DNA from: Pseudochrobactrum kiredjianiae
GTDB taxonomy: Bacteria > Pseudomonadota > Alphaproteobacteria > Rhizobiales > Rhizobiaceae
DNA: 64,000 nt
Direction: 5' to 3'
Assembly (NCBI RefSeq): GCF_030362795.1
Contig: NZ_JAUCBM010000001.1
Span: 372,001-436,000, forward strand
How positions within the stretch are numbered: the first letter of the stretch is position 1; each line of letters opens with the position of its first letter. The notes under the pieces are model-generated. The model was given only the letters and a program-made list of their open reading frames with translations, made no database searches and was not told the origin of the DNA. Shown here piece by piece: positions 10,097 through 18,700 of this stretch. The translations under genes and the position numbers were made by a program.

Positions 10097-10136
10097 AAAA
10101 AAGCACAGGCAGCGTATCGGATGAAGCACTGCCTGC
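10097..10136 (-). terminator. Terminator of the MliC-like gene
   Basis: On the minus strand, GCAGGCAG (10129-10136) pairs with CTGCCTG within 10103-10112 (one bulge), then six T. It lies about 30 bases past the stop. Confidence 0.75.
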
Positions 10137-10166
10137 TCTTCCTGTTTTTTAGCCGAAATCCGGAAT

Positions 10167-10553
10167 TTACTCGGAAGCCTGTTCCTTGGCGACGCAATTT
10201 TGCAGAACTGTCATTTCCTTGGCGCTGTCATCGGCCTCAAGAAATGTCAGCGTGCCTTCATTACCTTTGGTGTGCCAGCGATAGCTGTCCTGCTCATCAA
10301 TCGCTACATAGAGTGCACCGGAACCGCTTGTTGAAATGCGCATTGGCACCAGCTTGCCTTCGGTCGAAAGGACAGCAGCGGAATCATCATTTTTCAGGCC
10401 GTTAATATAAACAACATCCAAGTCGACATTGCGCTGGCAAAGATAAGACACTTTGGTGAGTGGCTGTTCAGCATTATCCTGCGCATTGGCACTGCCCGCA
10501 AAAGCAGCGAATACAAAACCTGCGGCAAGGGTAGAGAGGGCTGTTTTCAACAT
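10167..10553 (-). CDS. MliC-family (C-type lysozyme inhibitor-like) periplasmic protein
   Basis: A 128-residue secreted protein with signal peptide MLKTALSTLAAGFVFAAFAGSANA. The mature part has KVSYLCQRNVDLDVVYING, ALYVAIDEQDSYRW and an NC pair near the end, the layout of the MliC/PliC domain (two Cys and a short beta-barrel). No lipobox is seen, so it is probably soluble in the periplasm. AAGGA lies 8 bases before the ATG at 10553; the longer open frame to 10985 is not needed. The family blocks vertebrate-type lysozyme; the actual target here is inferred. Confidence 0.8.
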   Translation of the reverse strand: MLKTALSTLAAGFVFAAFAGSANAQDNAEQPLTKVSYLCQRNVDLDVVYINGLKNDDSAAVLSTEGKLVPMRISTSGSGALYVAIDEQDSYRWHTKGNEGTLTFLEADDSAKEMTVLQNCVAKEQASE

Positions 10554-10751
10554 CAGTTTATCCTTTTGTTTATACCATATATAAGGGCATGATGCCTGCT
10601 GGAAATCAGACACTGGATTCTGCCGGAAAATGAAATGCGGGCAGGTATTTAGGTATGTCTCATAAAAAACATATCCGGCATAAATAAGATAGTTTACGGC
10701 ACGATGCTGAAAACCATAACGGACGTTCATAAAAGGATATGTCCCCGCGTG

Positions 10752-11177
10752 ATGAAAAACATTTCTATATTTCGTCATCAAATAAAGGCACCTGTTGGCC
10801 GGATCGGACTTCTTGCTGTGCTGGTTCTTTCCGGTTGTGCCGGTGTGAATTATGTTCAAGCCAAATATCAGGGGCTGCCATCCGTTGAGTTTGTTGGTAC
10901 CAGCGGCACCAATTACCGGATTGTCGATAATCAGGCCGAGAGTCGTTTGCTGATCGGTCCCGGTCTTGCAGGCTCTGCGACACAAAATTTTGTCAAAGGG
11001 TTTTCCAACGGTTCAGGGCTTGGTGTCACGCCGCCGGTTGTGTTCCGCGATGTGGCGGAAGAATATCTGAAATCGACCGGCAAACGCTGCGAAACCCGCG
11101 ATGTGACGCTGGTGGTCGATCCTTATTATGAGGTACGTTATAAATGTAGCCTGCGCAGTCCCCGCATGGCTTTTTAG
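10752..11177 (+). CDS. Small putative lipoprotein
   Basis: A 141-residue protein of unrecognised family. A basic N-terminus and hydrophobic stretch end in the lipobox LVLSGCAG, so an acylated Cys near residue 30 is likely. The mature part holds GTSGTNYRIVDNQAESRLLIGP and a C-terminal Cys pair (KRCETRD, YKCSLRSP) that may form a disulfide. A GTG directly before the ATG (10749) is an equally possible start with AAGGA upstream. It is divergent from the MliC-like gene, so both envelope proteins share a 198-base promoter region. Confidence 0.72.
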   Translation: MKNISIFRHQIKAPVGRIGLLAVLVLSGCAGVNYVQAKYQGLPSVEFVGTSGTNYRIVDNQAESRLLIGPGLAGSATQNFVKGFSNGSGLGVTPPVVFRDVAEEYLKSTGKRCETRDVTLVVDPYYEVRYKCSLRSPRMAF

Positions 11178-11350
11178 ACGAATATAAAACTGCCTGATCA
11201 TAGTTGTCTTTGGCAAAGGCGAATTTTTATTTTACAATAGCCGTGCATGAGGAAGATTATTTCCGTCAGGACGGTGTATTGAGGTTCTTGTAGCATCCTT
11301 ATCCGTTCCGGCTCTGTTAGTTTGTTGTTGAACATGAAACGGAGGCCATA

Positions 11351-12391
11351 ATGATACAGATGCGAAATAGCTTTTCCGCCTTTGCTGCGCTGGTTGTTGT
11401 ATCAGCGGTTTCCATATCCGTGCAGGGGTCAGTACAGGCACAGGCTGCCCAGACATTGCTGAATGTTTCCTACGATCCGACGCGGGAATTATACAAAGAT
11501 TATAATGATGCTTTCGCCAAACACTGGAAGGCTGAGACCGGTGAGGATGTCACGCTGCGTGCATCCCACGGCGGTTCCGGTGCGCAGGCACGCTCCGTTA
11601 TTGACGGCATTCCGGCAGATGTTGTGACGCTGGCACTGCAGAGCGACATTGATGCGATCGTTGCGAAGACCGGCAAAATCAATGCGGACTGGCGGCAGAA
11701 ATTTCCGAATAATTCCGCGCCCTATACATCTACGATTGTCTTCCTGACCCGCAAGGGCAATCCGAAAGGTATTCAGAATTGGGGCGATCTGATTAAAGAC
11801 GGGGTAGAGGTGATTACACCCAACCCGAAAACCTCCGGCGGTGCGCGCTGGAATTATCTGGCCGCATGGGGCTGGGCTTATAATGAATTTGGCGGCGATG
11901 AAGCCAAAGTCAAAAATTATATGACGGAACTGTTTGCCCATGTGCCGGTGCTGGATACCGGCGCACGCGGGGCAACCACCAGCTTTGTACAGCGCCAGTT
12001 GGGCGATGTGCTGCTGGCATGGGAAAACGAAGCCTATCTGTCGGTTGCGGAATTCGGACCGGATGCCTTTGATATTGTTGTGCCGCCACAATCCATTCTT
12101 GCAGAACCGCCGGTGGCTGTGGTGGACAAAAATGTGGATGCCAAAGGCACGCGTAAACTGGCCGAAGCCTACCTGACCTATCTTTATTCCGAAGAAGGAC
12201 AGAAGATCGCTGCCAAGCATTTTTATCGCCCGTCCAAGCCGGAACTAGTGCCTGAAGCCGATCGCAGCTGGCTGAAGGAGGTGAAACTTCTCACCATTGA
12301 TGACCCGCTCTTTGGCGGTTGGGCAAAAGCGCAGCCTGCCCATTTCGGCGATGGCGGTACATTCGATCAGATTTACAAACCGTCTAAGTAA
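11351..12391 (+). CDS. sbp: Sulfate/thiosulfate-binding periplasmic protein
   Basis: This is the solute-binding protein of the sulfate ABC importer. It has 346 residues with a signal peptide (about 1-32, cleaved near QAQA). Family stretches are LLNVSYDPTRELYKDYN, ASHGGSGAQARSVIDG, TPNPKTSGGARWNYLAAWG and FYRPSKPE. GGAGG lies 6 bases before the ATG. It leads the sbp-cysT-cysW-cysA operon. Whether it prefers sulfate or thiosulfate cannot be fixed by eye, so the symbol cysP is also defensible. Confidence 0.95.
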   Translation: MIQMRNSFSAFAALVVVSAVSISVQGSVQAQAAQTLLNVSYDPTRELYKDYNDAFAKHWKAETGEDVTLRASHGGSGAQARSVIDGIPADVVTLALQSDIDAIVAKTGKINADWRQKFPNNSAPYTSTIVFLTRKGNPKGIQNWGDLIKDGVEVITPNPKTSGGARWNYLAAWGWAYNEFGGDEAKVKNYMTELFAHVPVLDTGARGATTSFVQRQLGDVLLAWENEAYLSVAEFGPDAFDIVVPPQSILAEPPVAVVDKNVDAKGTRKLAEAYLTYLYSEEGQKIAAKHFYRPSKPELVPEADRSWLKEVKLLTIDDPLFGGWAKAQPAHFGDGGTFDQIYKPSK

Positions 12392-12414
12392 TCCTGTTTT
12401 TGATGGGAACACCA

Positions 12415-13332
12415 ATGACAAAACCATCCACGGTAAGTGGCAGTCAGCAAAGCAAGTCTCTGCCGGTCAAGCACCGGCAGAACAAGCCGTCGTTTTTTGC
12501 AGCATGGCGCAAGCCGAGCATTCTGCCGGGTTTCGGTCTGACGCTGGGTTTCAGCGTGGCCTATCTGTCGCTGCTGATCCTGATCCCGCTGATGGTGCTG
12601 ATGCTGCATGCGGTGGGGGTAGGACCTGCACGGTTCTGGCAGCTGGCGACTGATCCGCGACTGGTCAGCGCCTTACAGGTCAGCTTCTTCAGCGCGATTT
12701 TGGCGGCTGTGATCAATGTGGTCTTTGGCGGCATTGTTGCATGGGTGCTGGTGCGTTACCGTTTTCCCGGCAGGCGTCTGGTTGATGCTATGGTCGATTT
12801 GCCATTTGCATTGCCGACTGCCGTTGCCGGTATTGCGCTGACAGCGCTTTATGCGCCGAAAGGCTGGATTGGCGCGTGGCTGATGCCGCTGGATATCCGC
12901 ATTGCTTTCACACAAGCTGGTATTGTTGTGGCGCTGGTTTTTATTGGTCTGCCTTTTGTGGTGCGAACCATTCAGCCGGTGATTGAGGAAATCAGTCGTG
13001 AGCAGGAAGAAGCGGCAGCAACTCTGGGTGCCAGCCGCTTTCAGACGGTATTTCGTGTGCTGTTACCGGGCTTGCTACCGGCTATCCTGACCGGCTTTTC
13101 ACTGGCTTTCGCTCGTGCGGTCGGGGAATACGGCTCAGTGATTTTCATCGCCGGTAACCGGCCATATTCGACAGAAATCGCGCCATTGCTGATCTTCATC
13201 AAGTTGGAGGAGTTCGACTATTCCGCCGCTACAGTTCTGGCCACGGTAATGATGCTGATTTCCTTTGTGATGTTGCTGATTGTCAATCTCATCCAGACAC
13301 GAACACGCAGGAGATATGGCTATGGCAGCTAG
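12415..13332 (+). CDS. cysT: Sulfate ABC transporter permease CysT
   Basis: A 305-residue inner-membrane permease with a long basic N-terminus and about six to seven transmembrane helices. The EAA-type loop that contacts CysA is visible as EQEEAAATLGASRFQTVFRV. The ATG at 12415 with GGGAAC upstream is preferred over 12400. The last 11 bases overlap cysW. It pairs with CysW to form the sulfate channel. Confidence 0.95.
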   Translation: MTKPSTVSGSQQSKSLPVKHRQNKPSFFAAWRKPSILPGFGLTLGFSVAYLSLLILIPLMVLMLHAVGVGPARFWQLATDPRLVSALQVSFFSAILAAVINVVFGGIVAWVLVRYRFPGRRLVDAMVDLPFALPTAVAGIALTALYAPKGWIGAWLMPLDIRIAFTQAGIVVALVFIGLPFVVRTIQPVIEEISREQEEAAATLGASRFQTVFRVLLPGLLPAILTGFSLAFARAVGEYGSVIFIAGNRPYSTEIAPLLIFIKLEEFDYSAATVLATVMMLISFVMLLIVNLIQTRTRRRYGYGS

Positions 13333-14203
13333 TGCCGGTAAATTATTCTCCCGTCGTCTGAAAAGCGTGGATAGGGGACAGAGCCAGTCTGCGGTTACAG
13401 AGAGACCGGCTGTTCGCTGGTTTCTGACTGCAGTGGGCCTGTTATTCTTGGCTTTATTTATTGTGTTGCCGTTGATTGTGATTTTTACGCAGGCTTTTAG
13501 CAAAGGCACGGGCGCTTATTGGGATGCGTTGAACGATCCTGATGCGCTTTCGGCTATTCGTTTGACCCTGCTGGTGGCGGCGATTGCAGTACCGTTGAAT
13601 ATGGTATTCGGCATCGCCGCTTCATGGGCGATTGCCAAATTCGAATTTCGTGGCAAGATCTTTCTCATCACGCTGATTGACTTGCCGTTTTCGGTGTCGC
13701 CGGTGATTTCAGGGCTGGTTTTTGTGCTGCTATTTGGTGGCAACAGCCTGCTTGGGCCTTGGCTGCAATCTTATAATATCCAGATATTATTCGCAGTGCC
13801 GGGCATTGTACTGGCGACAGTTTTTGTGACATTTCCCTTTGTTGCGCGCGAATTGATCCCGCTGATGCAGGAGCAGGGCACCGGAGATGAAGAAGCGGCA
13901 TTGTCATTGGGCGCCAGCGGCTGGAAAACCTTTCTCTATGTGACATTGCCGAATATCCGCTGGGGGCTGCTCTATGGGGTGTTGCTGTGTAATGCGCGCG
14001 CTATGGGAGAATTCGGCGCAGTTGCCGTTGTTTCGGGTCGTATTCGTGGCCTGACCACGACAATGCCGCTGCATGTGGAGATGATGTATAGCGAGAATAT
14101 CGTGGCGGCTTTTGCCGTGGCATCGCTGCTGGCCGGACTGGCGCTGATTACACTTGTTTTGAAAACTGTACTGGAGATGCGCTTTGCGCATGACGGGGTC
14201 TGA
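13322..14203 (+). CDS. cysW: Sulfate ABC transporter permease CysW
   Basis: A 293-residue partner permease of CysT, with about six transmembrane helices and the EAA loop DEEAALSLGASGWKTFLYV. The CysW-typical GEFGAVAVVSGRIRG follows. The start at 13322 has GCAGGAG at a good distance; 13316 would be too close. The end is odd: the last codons (MRFAHDGV-stop) begin a 33-bp tandem repeat that continues past the stop codon (14177-14261), described separately. Confidence 0.94.
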   Translation: MAASAGKLFSRRLKSVDRGQSQSAVTERPAVRWFLTAVGLLFLALFIVLPLIVIFTQAFSKGTGAYWDALNDPDALSAIRLTLLVAAIAVPLNMVFGIAASWAIAKFEFRGKIFLITLIDLPFSVSPVISGLVFVLLFGGNSLLGPWLQSYNIQILFAVPGIVLATVFVTFPFVARELIPLMQEQGTGDEEAALSLGASGWKTFLYVTLPNIRWGLLYGVLLCNARAMGEFGAVAVVSGRIRGLTTTMPLHVEMMYSENIVAAFAVASLLAGLALITLVLKTVLEMRFAHDGV

Positions 14204-14261
14204 TTTGTAATGCGCTTTGCGTATTACAGGGCTTAATTTGCATTGCACTGGCATGAGGGTG
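14177..14261 (+). repeat. 33-bp tandem repeat spanning the cysW stop codon
   Basis: Copy 1 (14177-14209) holds the last eight cysW codons and the TGA. Copy 2 (14210-14242) starts with an identical ATGCGCTTTGCG and again runs into an in-frame stop (TAA). A weaker third copy (ATTGCACTGGCATGAGGG, 14243-14261) follows. Copies 1 and 2 match at 25 of the first 31 bases. It fills the cysW-cysA gap. Confidence 0.8.
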
Positions 14262-14277
14262 CCTGAAAGGATTGAGA

Positions 14278-15318
14278 ATGGAAGTACGCGTTGTTGAGGT
14301 GCGCAAGGAGTTTGAGCAGTTTCCGGCGCTGCACAACGTTTCGCTTGATATTCATTCAGGCGAGCTGATTGCTTTGCTCGGGCCATCCGGCTCGGGTAAG
14401 ACGACATTATTGCGTCTGATCGCAGGACTGGAAAGCCCGACAGAAGGTACAGTCTATTTTGGCGATGAGGATGCCTCGCATAAAACCGTGCAGGAACGCA
14501 ATGTCGGTTTTGTGTTTCAGCATTATGCTTTGTTTCGTCATATGACTTTGGCGCAGAATGTCGGTTTTGGGCTGAAAGTGCGTCCGCGTGCAACACGCCC
14601 GTCCAAAACGGATATTCATAATCGTGCCGTAGACTTGCTTAATCTGGTGCAATTGCAGGGATTGGAAAACCGTTATCCGGCACAGCTTTCCGGCGGTCAG
14701 CGTCAGCGTGTCGCTTTGGCGCGTGCTATGGCAATTGAACCGAATGTGTTGCTGCTGGACGAGCCTTTCGGGGCGCTGGATGCACAGGTGCGTAAAGAGT
14801 TGCGCAAATGGCTACGTGAAATTCATGACAGTACCGGTCATACCACTGTCTTTGTGACCCACGATCAGGATGAGGCGCTGGAGCTGGCTGACCGTGTGGT
14901 GGTGATGAGTCAGGGGCGTATCGAGCAGGTGGGAACGCCGGACGCAATTTATGACAATCCGAACTCGGCTTTTGTCTATGGGTTTATCGGGGAATCCAGC
15001 CGTTTGAATGTGCGTGTCGAGCAAGGCGCAGTGTGGCTGGCTGATCGTGCGCTGGGGTTGAAAACAGATCAGGCGGATGGCGATGCCGTTTTGTATTTCC
15101 GGCCACATGATGTGGAGCTGGTTGACGGATGCGGCGGTTGTATTGCCGGTGTGGTGACGGCCACGCGACGTGTCGGAGCCAAGCGCCGTGTTGAATTGGA
15201 AGTCGGCGGTAACCGTGAAATTATTGAGATTGAAATTCCCGCAGAAAATGAAGCGGTCACCGGAAGCCGTCTGGCTTTCAGGCCGAAATACTGGCGCGTC
15301 TTCGCAACTGAAAGCTGA
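14278..15318 (+). CDS. cysA: Sulfate ABC transporter ATP-binding protein CysA
   Basis: A 346-residue ATPase energising sulfate/thiosulfate import. Walker A is GPSGSGKTT, the Q-loop is VFQHYALF, the signature is [14 protein letters not shown] and Walker B is [11 protein letters not shown]; the H-loop FVTHDQDEA follows. A C-terminal regulatory/TOBE region begins near residue 235. The ATG at 14278 has AAGGA 7 bases upstream. A strong terminator ends the operon. Confidence 0.96.
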   Translation: MEVRVVEVRKEFEQFPALHNVSLDIHSGELIALLGPSGSGKTTLLRLIAGLESPTEGTVYFGDEDASHKTVQERNVGFVFQHYALFRHMTLAQNVGFGLKVRPRATRPSKTDIHNRAVDLLNLVQLQGLENRYPAQLSGGQRQRVALARAMAIEPNVLLLDEPFGALDAQVRKELRKWLREIHDSTGHTTVFVTHDQDEALELADRVVVMSQGRIEQVGTPDAIYDNPNSAFVYGFIGESSRLNVRVEQGAVWLADRALGLKTDQADGDAVLYFRPHDVELVDGCGGCIAGVVTATRRVGAKRRVELEVGGNREIIEIEIPAENEAVTGSRLAFRPKYWRVFATES

Positions 15319-15346
15319 AAATTATTTCAGGAAATGATTCTGTCAG

Positions 15347-15391
15347 CACCGGATATCGGCTTTAACAGAAGGCCGATATCCGGTGTTTTTC
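15347..15391 (+). terminator. Terminator of the sbp-cysTWA operon
   Basis: A 14-bp perfect stem, CACCGGATATCGGC (15347-15360) with GCCGATATCCGGTG (15372-15385), is followed by TTTTTCTTT. Confidence 0.95.
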
Positions 15392-15772
15392 TTTATTACG
15401 GAGAAGGACTTTCAAAATAATTTAATCCGTTTAAAGTGCGGTCAGGCAACTTTTTTCACCCTCTGACATTATAACAAAGCGTGCTGCACCCGCTTTGCTC
15501 GGGCTCGCGCAATTCCGGAGTGCAAATTGCAGAGGGTAGTGCGTTGATTTTTATAACGTAAAGTTAAAATCAGCTATGATTTGTGCTTTGCGATTTCGCC
15601 AAATTCGATCATGGCATGGGCTGCGGACGTAATTTGGTCATAACTGTTTAACACCACCGATTATACGTGAAACTTCATAAATTCACGCGATCTGAAGCAT
15701 GTGTTTGCGGACTTGAAAAAATCTGATCGTCCGTAGCGGAACTTAAATCTTATAAAAGGCTGTAAAAGGCAT
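15392..15772. other. cgs upstream region with a possible three-way RNA junction
   Basis: This non-coding stretch precedes cgs. CCCTCTG (15459-15465) pairs with CAGAGGG (15530-15536). Inside are CAAAGCG/CGCTTTG (15475-15481, 15491-15497) and GCAATT/AATTGC (15509-15514, 15525-15530). Together these would make a closing helix with two side stems. The rest (15540-15772) is A/T-rich and presumably holds the cgs promoter. I see no open frame of note. Confidence 0.4.
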
Positions 15773-18700
15773 ATGCCGGCTTTGTCTTTCTCTCTTTCGT
15801 CGTTGTTTTCCCGCCCTGCTGCTGACCGTCTTTTGCCGGTTCTGCCTTTGCCAATCAGGGGGCATTATAAAACACCTGAAGAATTACAGCTGCTGGCGGT
15901 AGCGCTGGCTCGCAATGAAGCCGTGCGCCTGCCTGATTATGAAACTTTTGATTTTAACAAACGACTGGCAGAAAATGCCGGACTGATCCTGCATGCTTAT
16001 CGTTCGTCGGATGCGGCATCGCGCAATGGTGAGACGATTACACCGGCGGCACAGTGGCTGCTCGACAATTATTATGTTGTCGATAAAAGCATGCAGCAGG
16101 CGCGCCGCGACTTGCCGGACAAGTTTTTGCGCCAGCTGCCATTGGCGGCGAATATTCATCCGGATGTTGCCGGTTCAAAAAACGGTGCTGCTGAAGAGAA
16201 GTCAGAAAGCCTGCCGCGGGTTTTCGCGCTGGCCTGGCTCTATGTCGCGCATAGCGACAGCAATTTTTCACTGAAAAGTCTGAAAGCACTGGTTGACGGT
16301 TTCCAGAGTGTGGAGCCGCTGCGCATCGGTGAATTATGGGCACTGCCATCGGTGATCCGCTTCATGTTGGTGGAGAATGCCCGCCGTCTTGCGCTGCGTG
16401 TTGAGCGCGCCCGTGGTATGCGTAATTTCGCTAATCGCGTGGCTGATAAGATTGTTGTGACCTCTTCGCCGGAAGAACTGCAATCCATTCTGACAGAATA
16501 TAGTGAACCGGCACGGGACGGCACTTTTGCCACCCATCTGCTCTATCGTTTGCGCAGCTCTTCAACCGCGACTGGTCCGGCCATTGAATGGCTGGAGGCG
16601 CAGCTTGAAGCGAGCGGCTATGATGTGGAAGAAGTGATTGTTGAGGAACATGCCCGCCAGTCCACCGGCGGCATGACCATGGGCAATATTATCCGTTCGC
16701 TCAAAACCATTGATGATGTGGACTGGACCTCATGGGTTGAAACCGTCAGCATTATGGATGCGATCCTGCGCGAGAACAGTGATTTCGAAGACCTCGATTT
16801 CGCCTCGCGTAACAGCTACCGCGTGACCATTGAAAAGATCGCCCGCAATTCCCTGATGACGGAAATTGAGGTGACCAATACGGCACTGAAGCTTGCCCGT
16901 GAAAAATCCGTGCGTGAGCATAAAATCACCGAGCGTGAGCAGAGCGGTGCCATTGCCTATTATCTGAGTGGTAATGCCCGCACCGAACTGGAACAGGTTT
17001 GCGGTTATAAACCGCCTTTATCGACCCGTTTGCTGCGCTGGTATCGCGGCCTTGGGCTGCTGGGCATTGCCGTGCCGGTCTGGGCAATGACCGTCGGCCT
17101 GCTGGCGCTGATTTATATCTGCATGGGGCGCATTGGTTTTGACGAGAGCGAACAGTTGCTCTTTACCCTTCTCGCGCTTTTCCCGGCCTATGAAGCATCG
17201 CTTGGTCTGTTCAACTCGCTGGTGCCGTGGTTTGTGCAGCCGAACCGTCTGGTCGGCTATGAATATCGCGATGGCCTGCCTGCCGATGCGCGTACACTGG
17301 TGGCAGTTCCGACACTGATCAATTCACGCGACAGCGTGGACGAACATATCCGTAATCTCGAAGTGCATTATCTGACCAATCCGCGCGGTGAGGTCTATTT
17401 TGCAATTGTCAGTGACTGGACAGACAGCAATGTCGAAGTCACACCTGCCGATATGGAAGTGCTGGACTATGCCCGTGAGGAAGTGGCCCGGCTTAACGCG
17501 CATTATGCGGGTGAGGATTATGCAAGTAACGGGCAGGCGCGTTTCTTCTTTCTGCATCGCCGCCGCCTTTACAATCCGTCACAGGGCAGCTGGATGGGCT
17601 GGGAGCGCAAACGCGGTAAGCTGCATGAGCTGAACCTGTTGCTGCGCGGCGATCATGATACCAGCTTCTTCCCGTCGGATGTGCCGCTGCCGCGTGATAT
17701 CCGCTATGTGATGACACTGGATTCCGACACTCGTCTGACACCGCAATCAGTGACCAATCTGGTCGGTAAGCTGTCGCATCCGCTTAATCATCCGGTTTTT
17801 GATGAGAAAACCGGCCGCATTACCAGCGGTTACGGTATTTTACAGCCACGGGTTACTCCGTCGCTGACCACCGGCGATGATGCATCATTCCTGCAGCGCG
17901 TATTCTCCGCCAATCGCGGTATCGACCCATATGTGTTTGCTGTTTCTGATGTGTATCAGGATTTGCTGGGTGAAGGCACTTTCACCGGTAAAGGCCTCTA
18001 TGATGTTGATGCCTTTGAACGGGTGATGCAAGGCAAGATTGAGGAAAATACAGTCCTCAGTCACGATTTGCTCGAAGGCGGCTATGCCCGTTGTGCGCTC
18101 GCCAGCGATGTTGAGGTCGTGGAAGATTACCCGACGGGCTATAATGTTGATATTTCCCGTCATCACCGCTGGGCGCGTGGTGACTGGCAGTTGCTGCCAT
18201 TCCTGTTCTCAACCGGCAAAGGTGTCAGCAATGTCACCCGCTGGAAAATGGCCGATAATCTGCGCCGTTCGCTCAACCCGATTATGTGGGTGATTGCGTC
18301 TTTTGCCGGTTGGTGTTTGCTGCCGCTTGGCGTTGCCACCATCTGGCAGTTGTTCCTGATTTTGGCGATGTTCGTGCCGATGATTTTCGGCATCGTCACC
18401 AATCTTATTCCCGTGAATATGGACTATTCGCTGAAAGGCCATGCGCAGTCGGTGCTGACCGATGTGACGCTGGCTTTTGCGGATATGGCGCTGCGTCTGA
18501 GCTTTATTGCCCATAGCGCAACGCTGATGGGCGATGCGATTGTCCGTACTTTCTACCGTCTGTTTGTCTCGCGCCGCTATCTTCTGGCATGGCGTGCAGC
18601 CGCGCAGATGAAGTCTTCCGATACGCTGGATTTCTATGTGCGCCTGATGTGGCCGTCGCTGCTGATCGGCGCACTGGCGTTTCTGCTTCCGGTATTGTTT

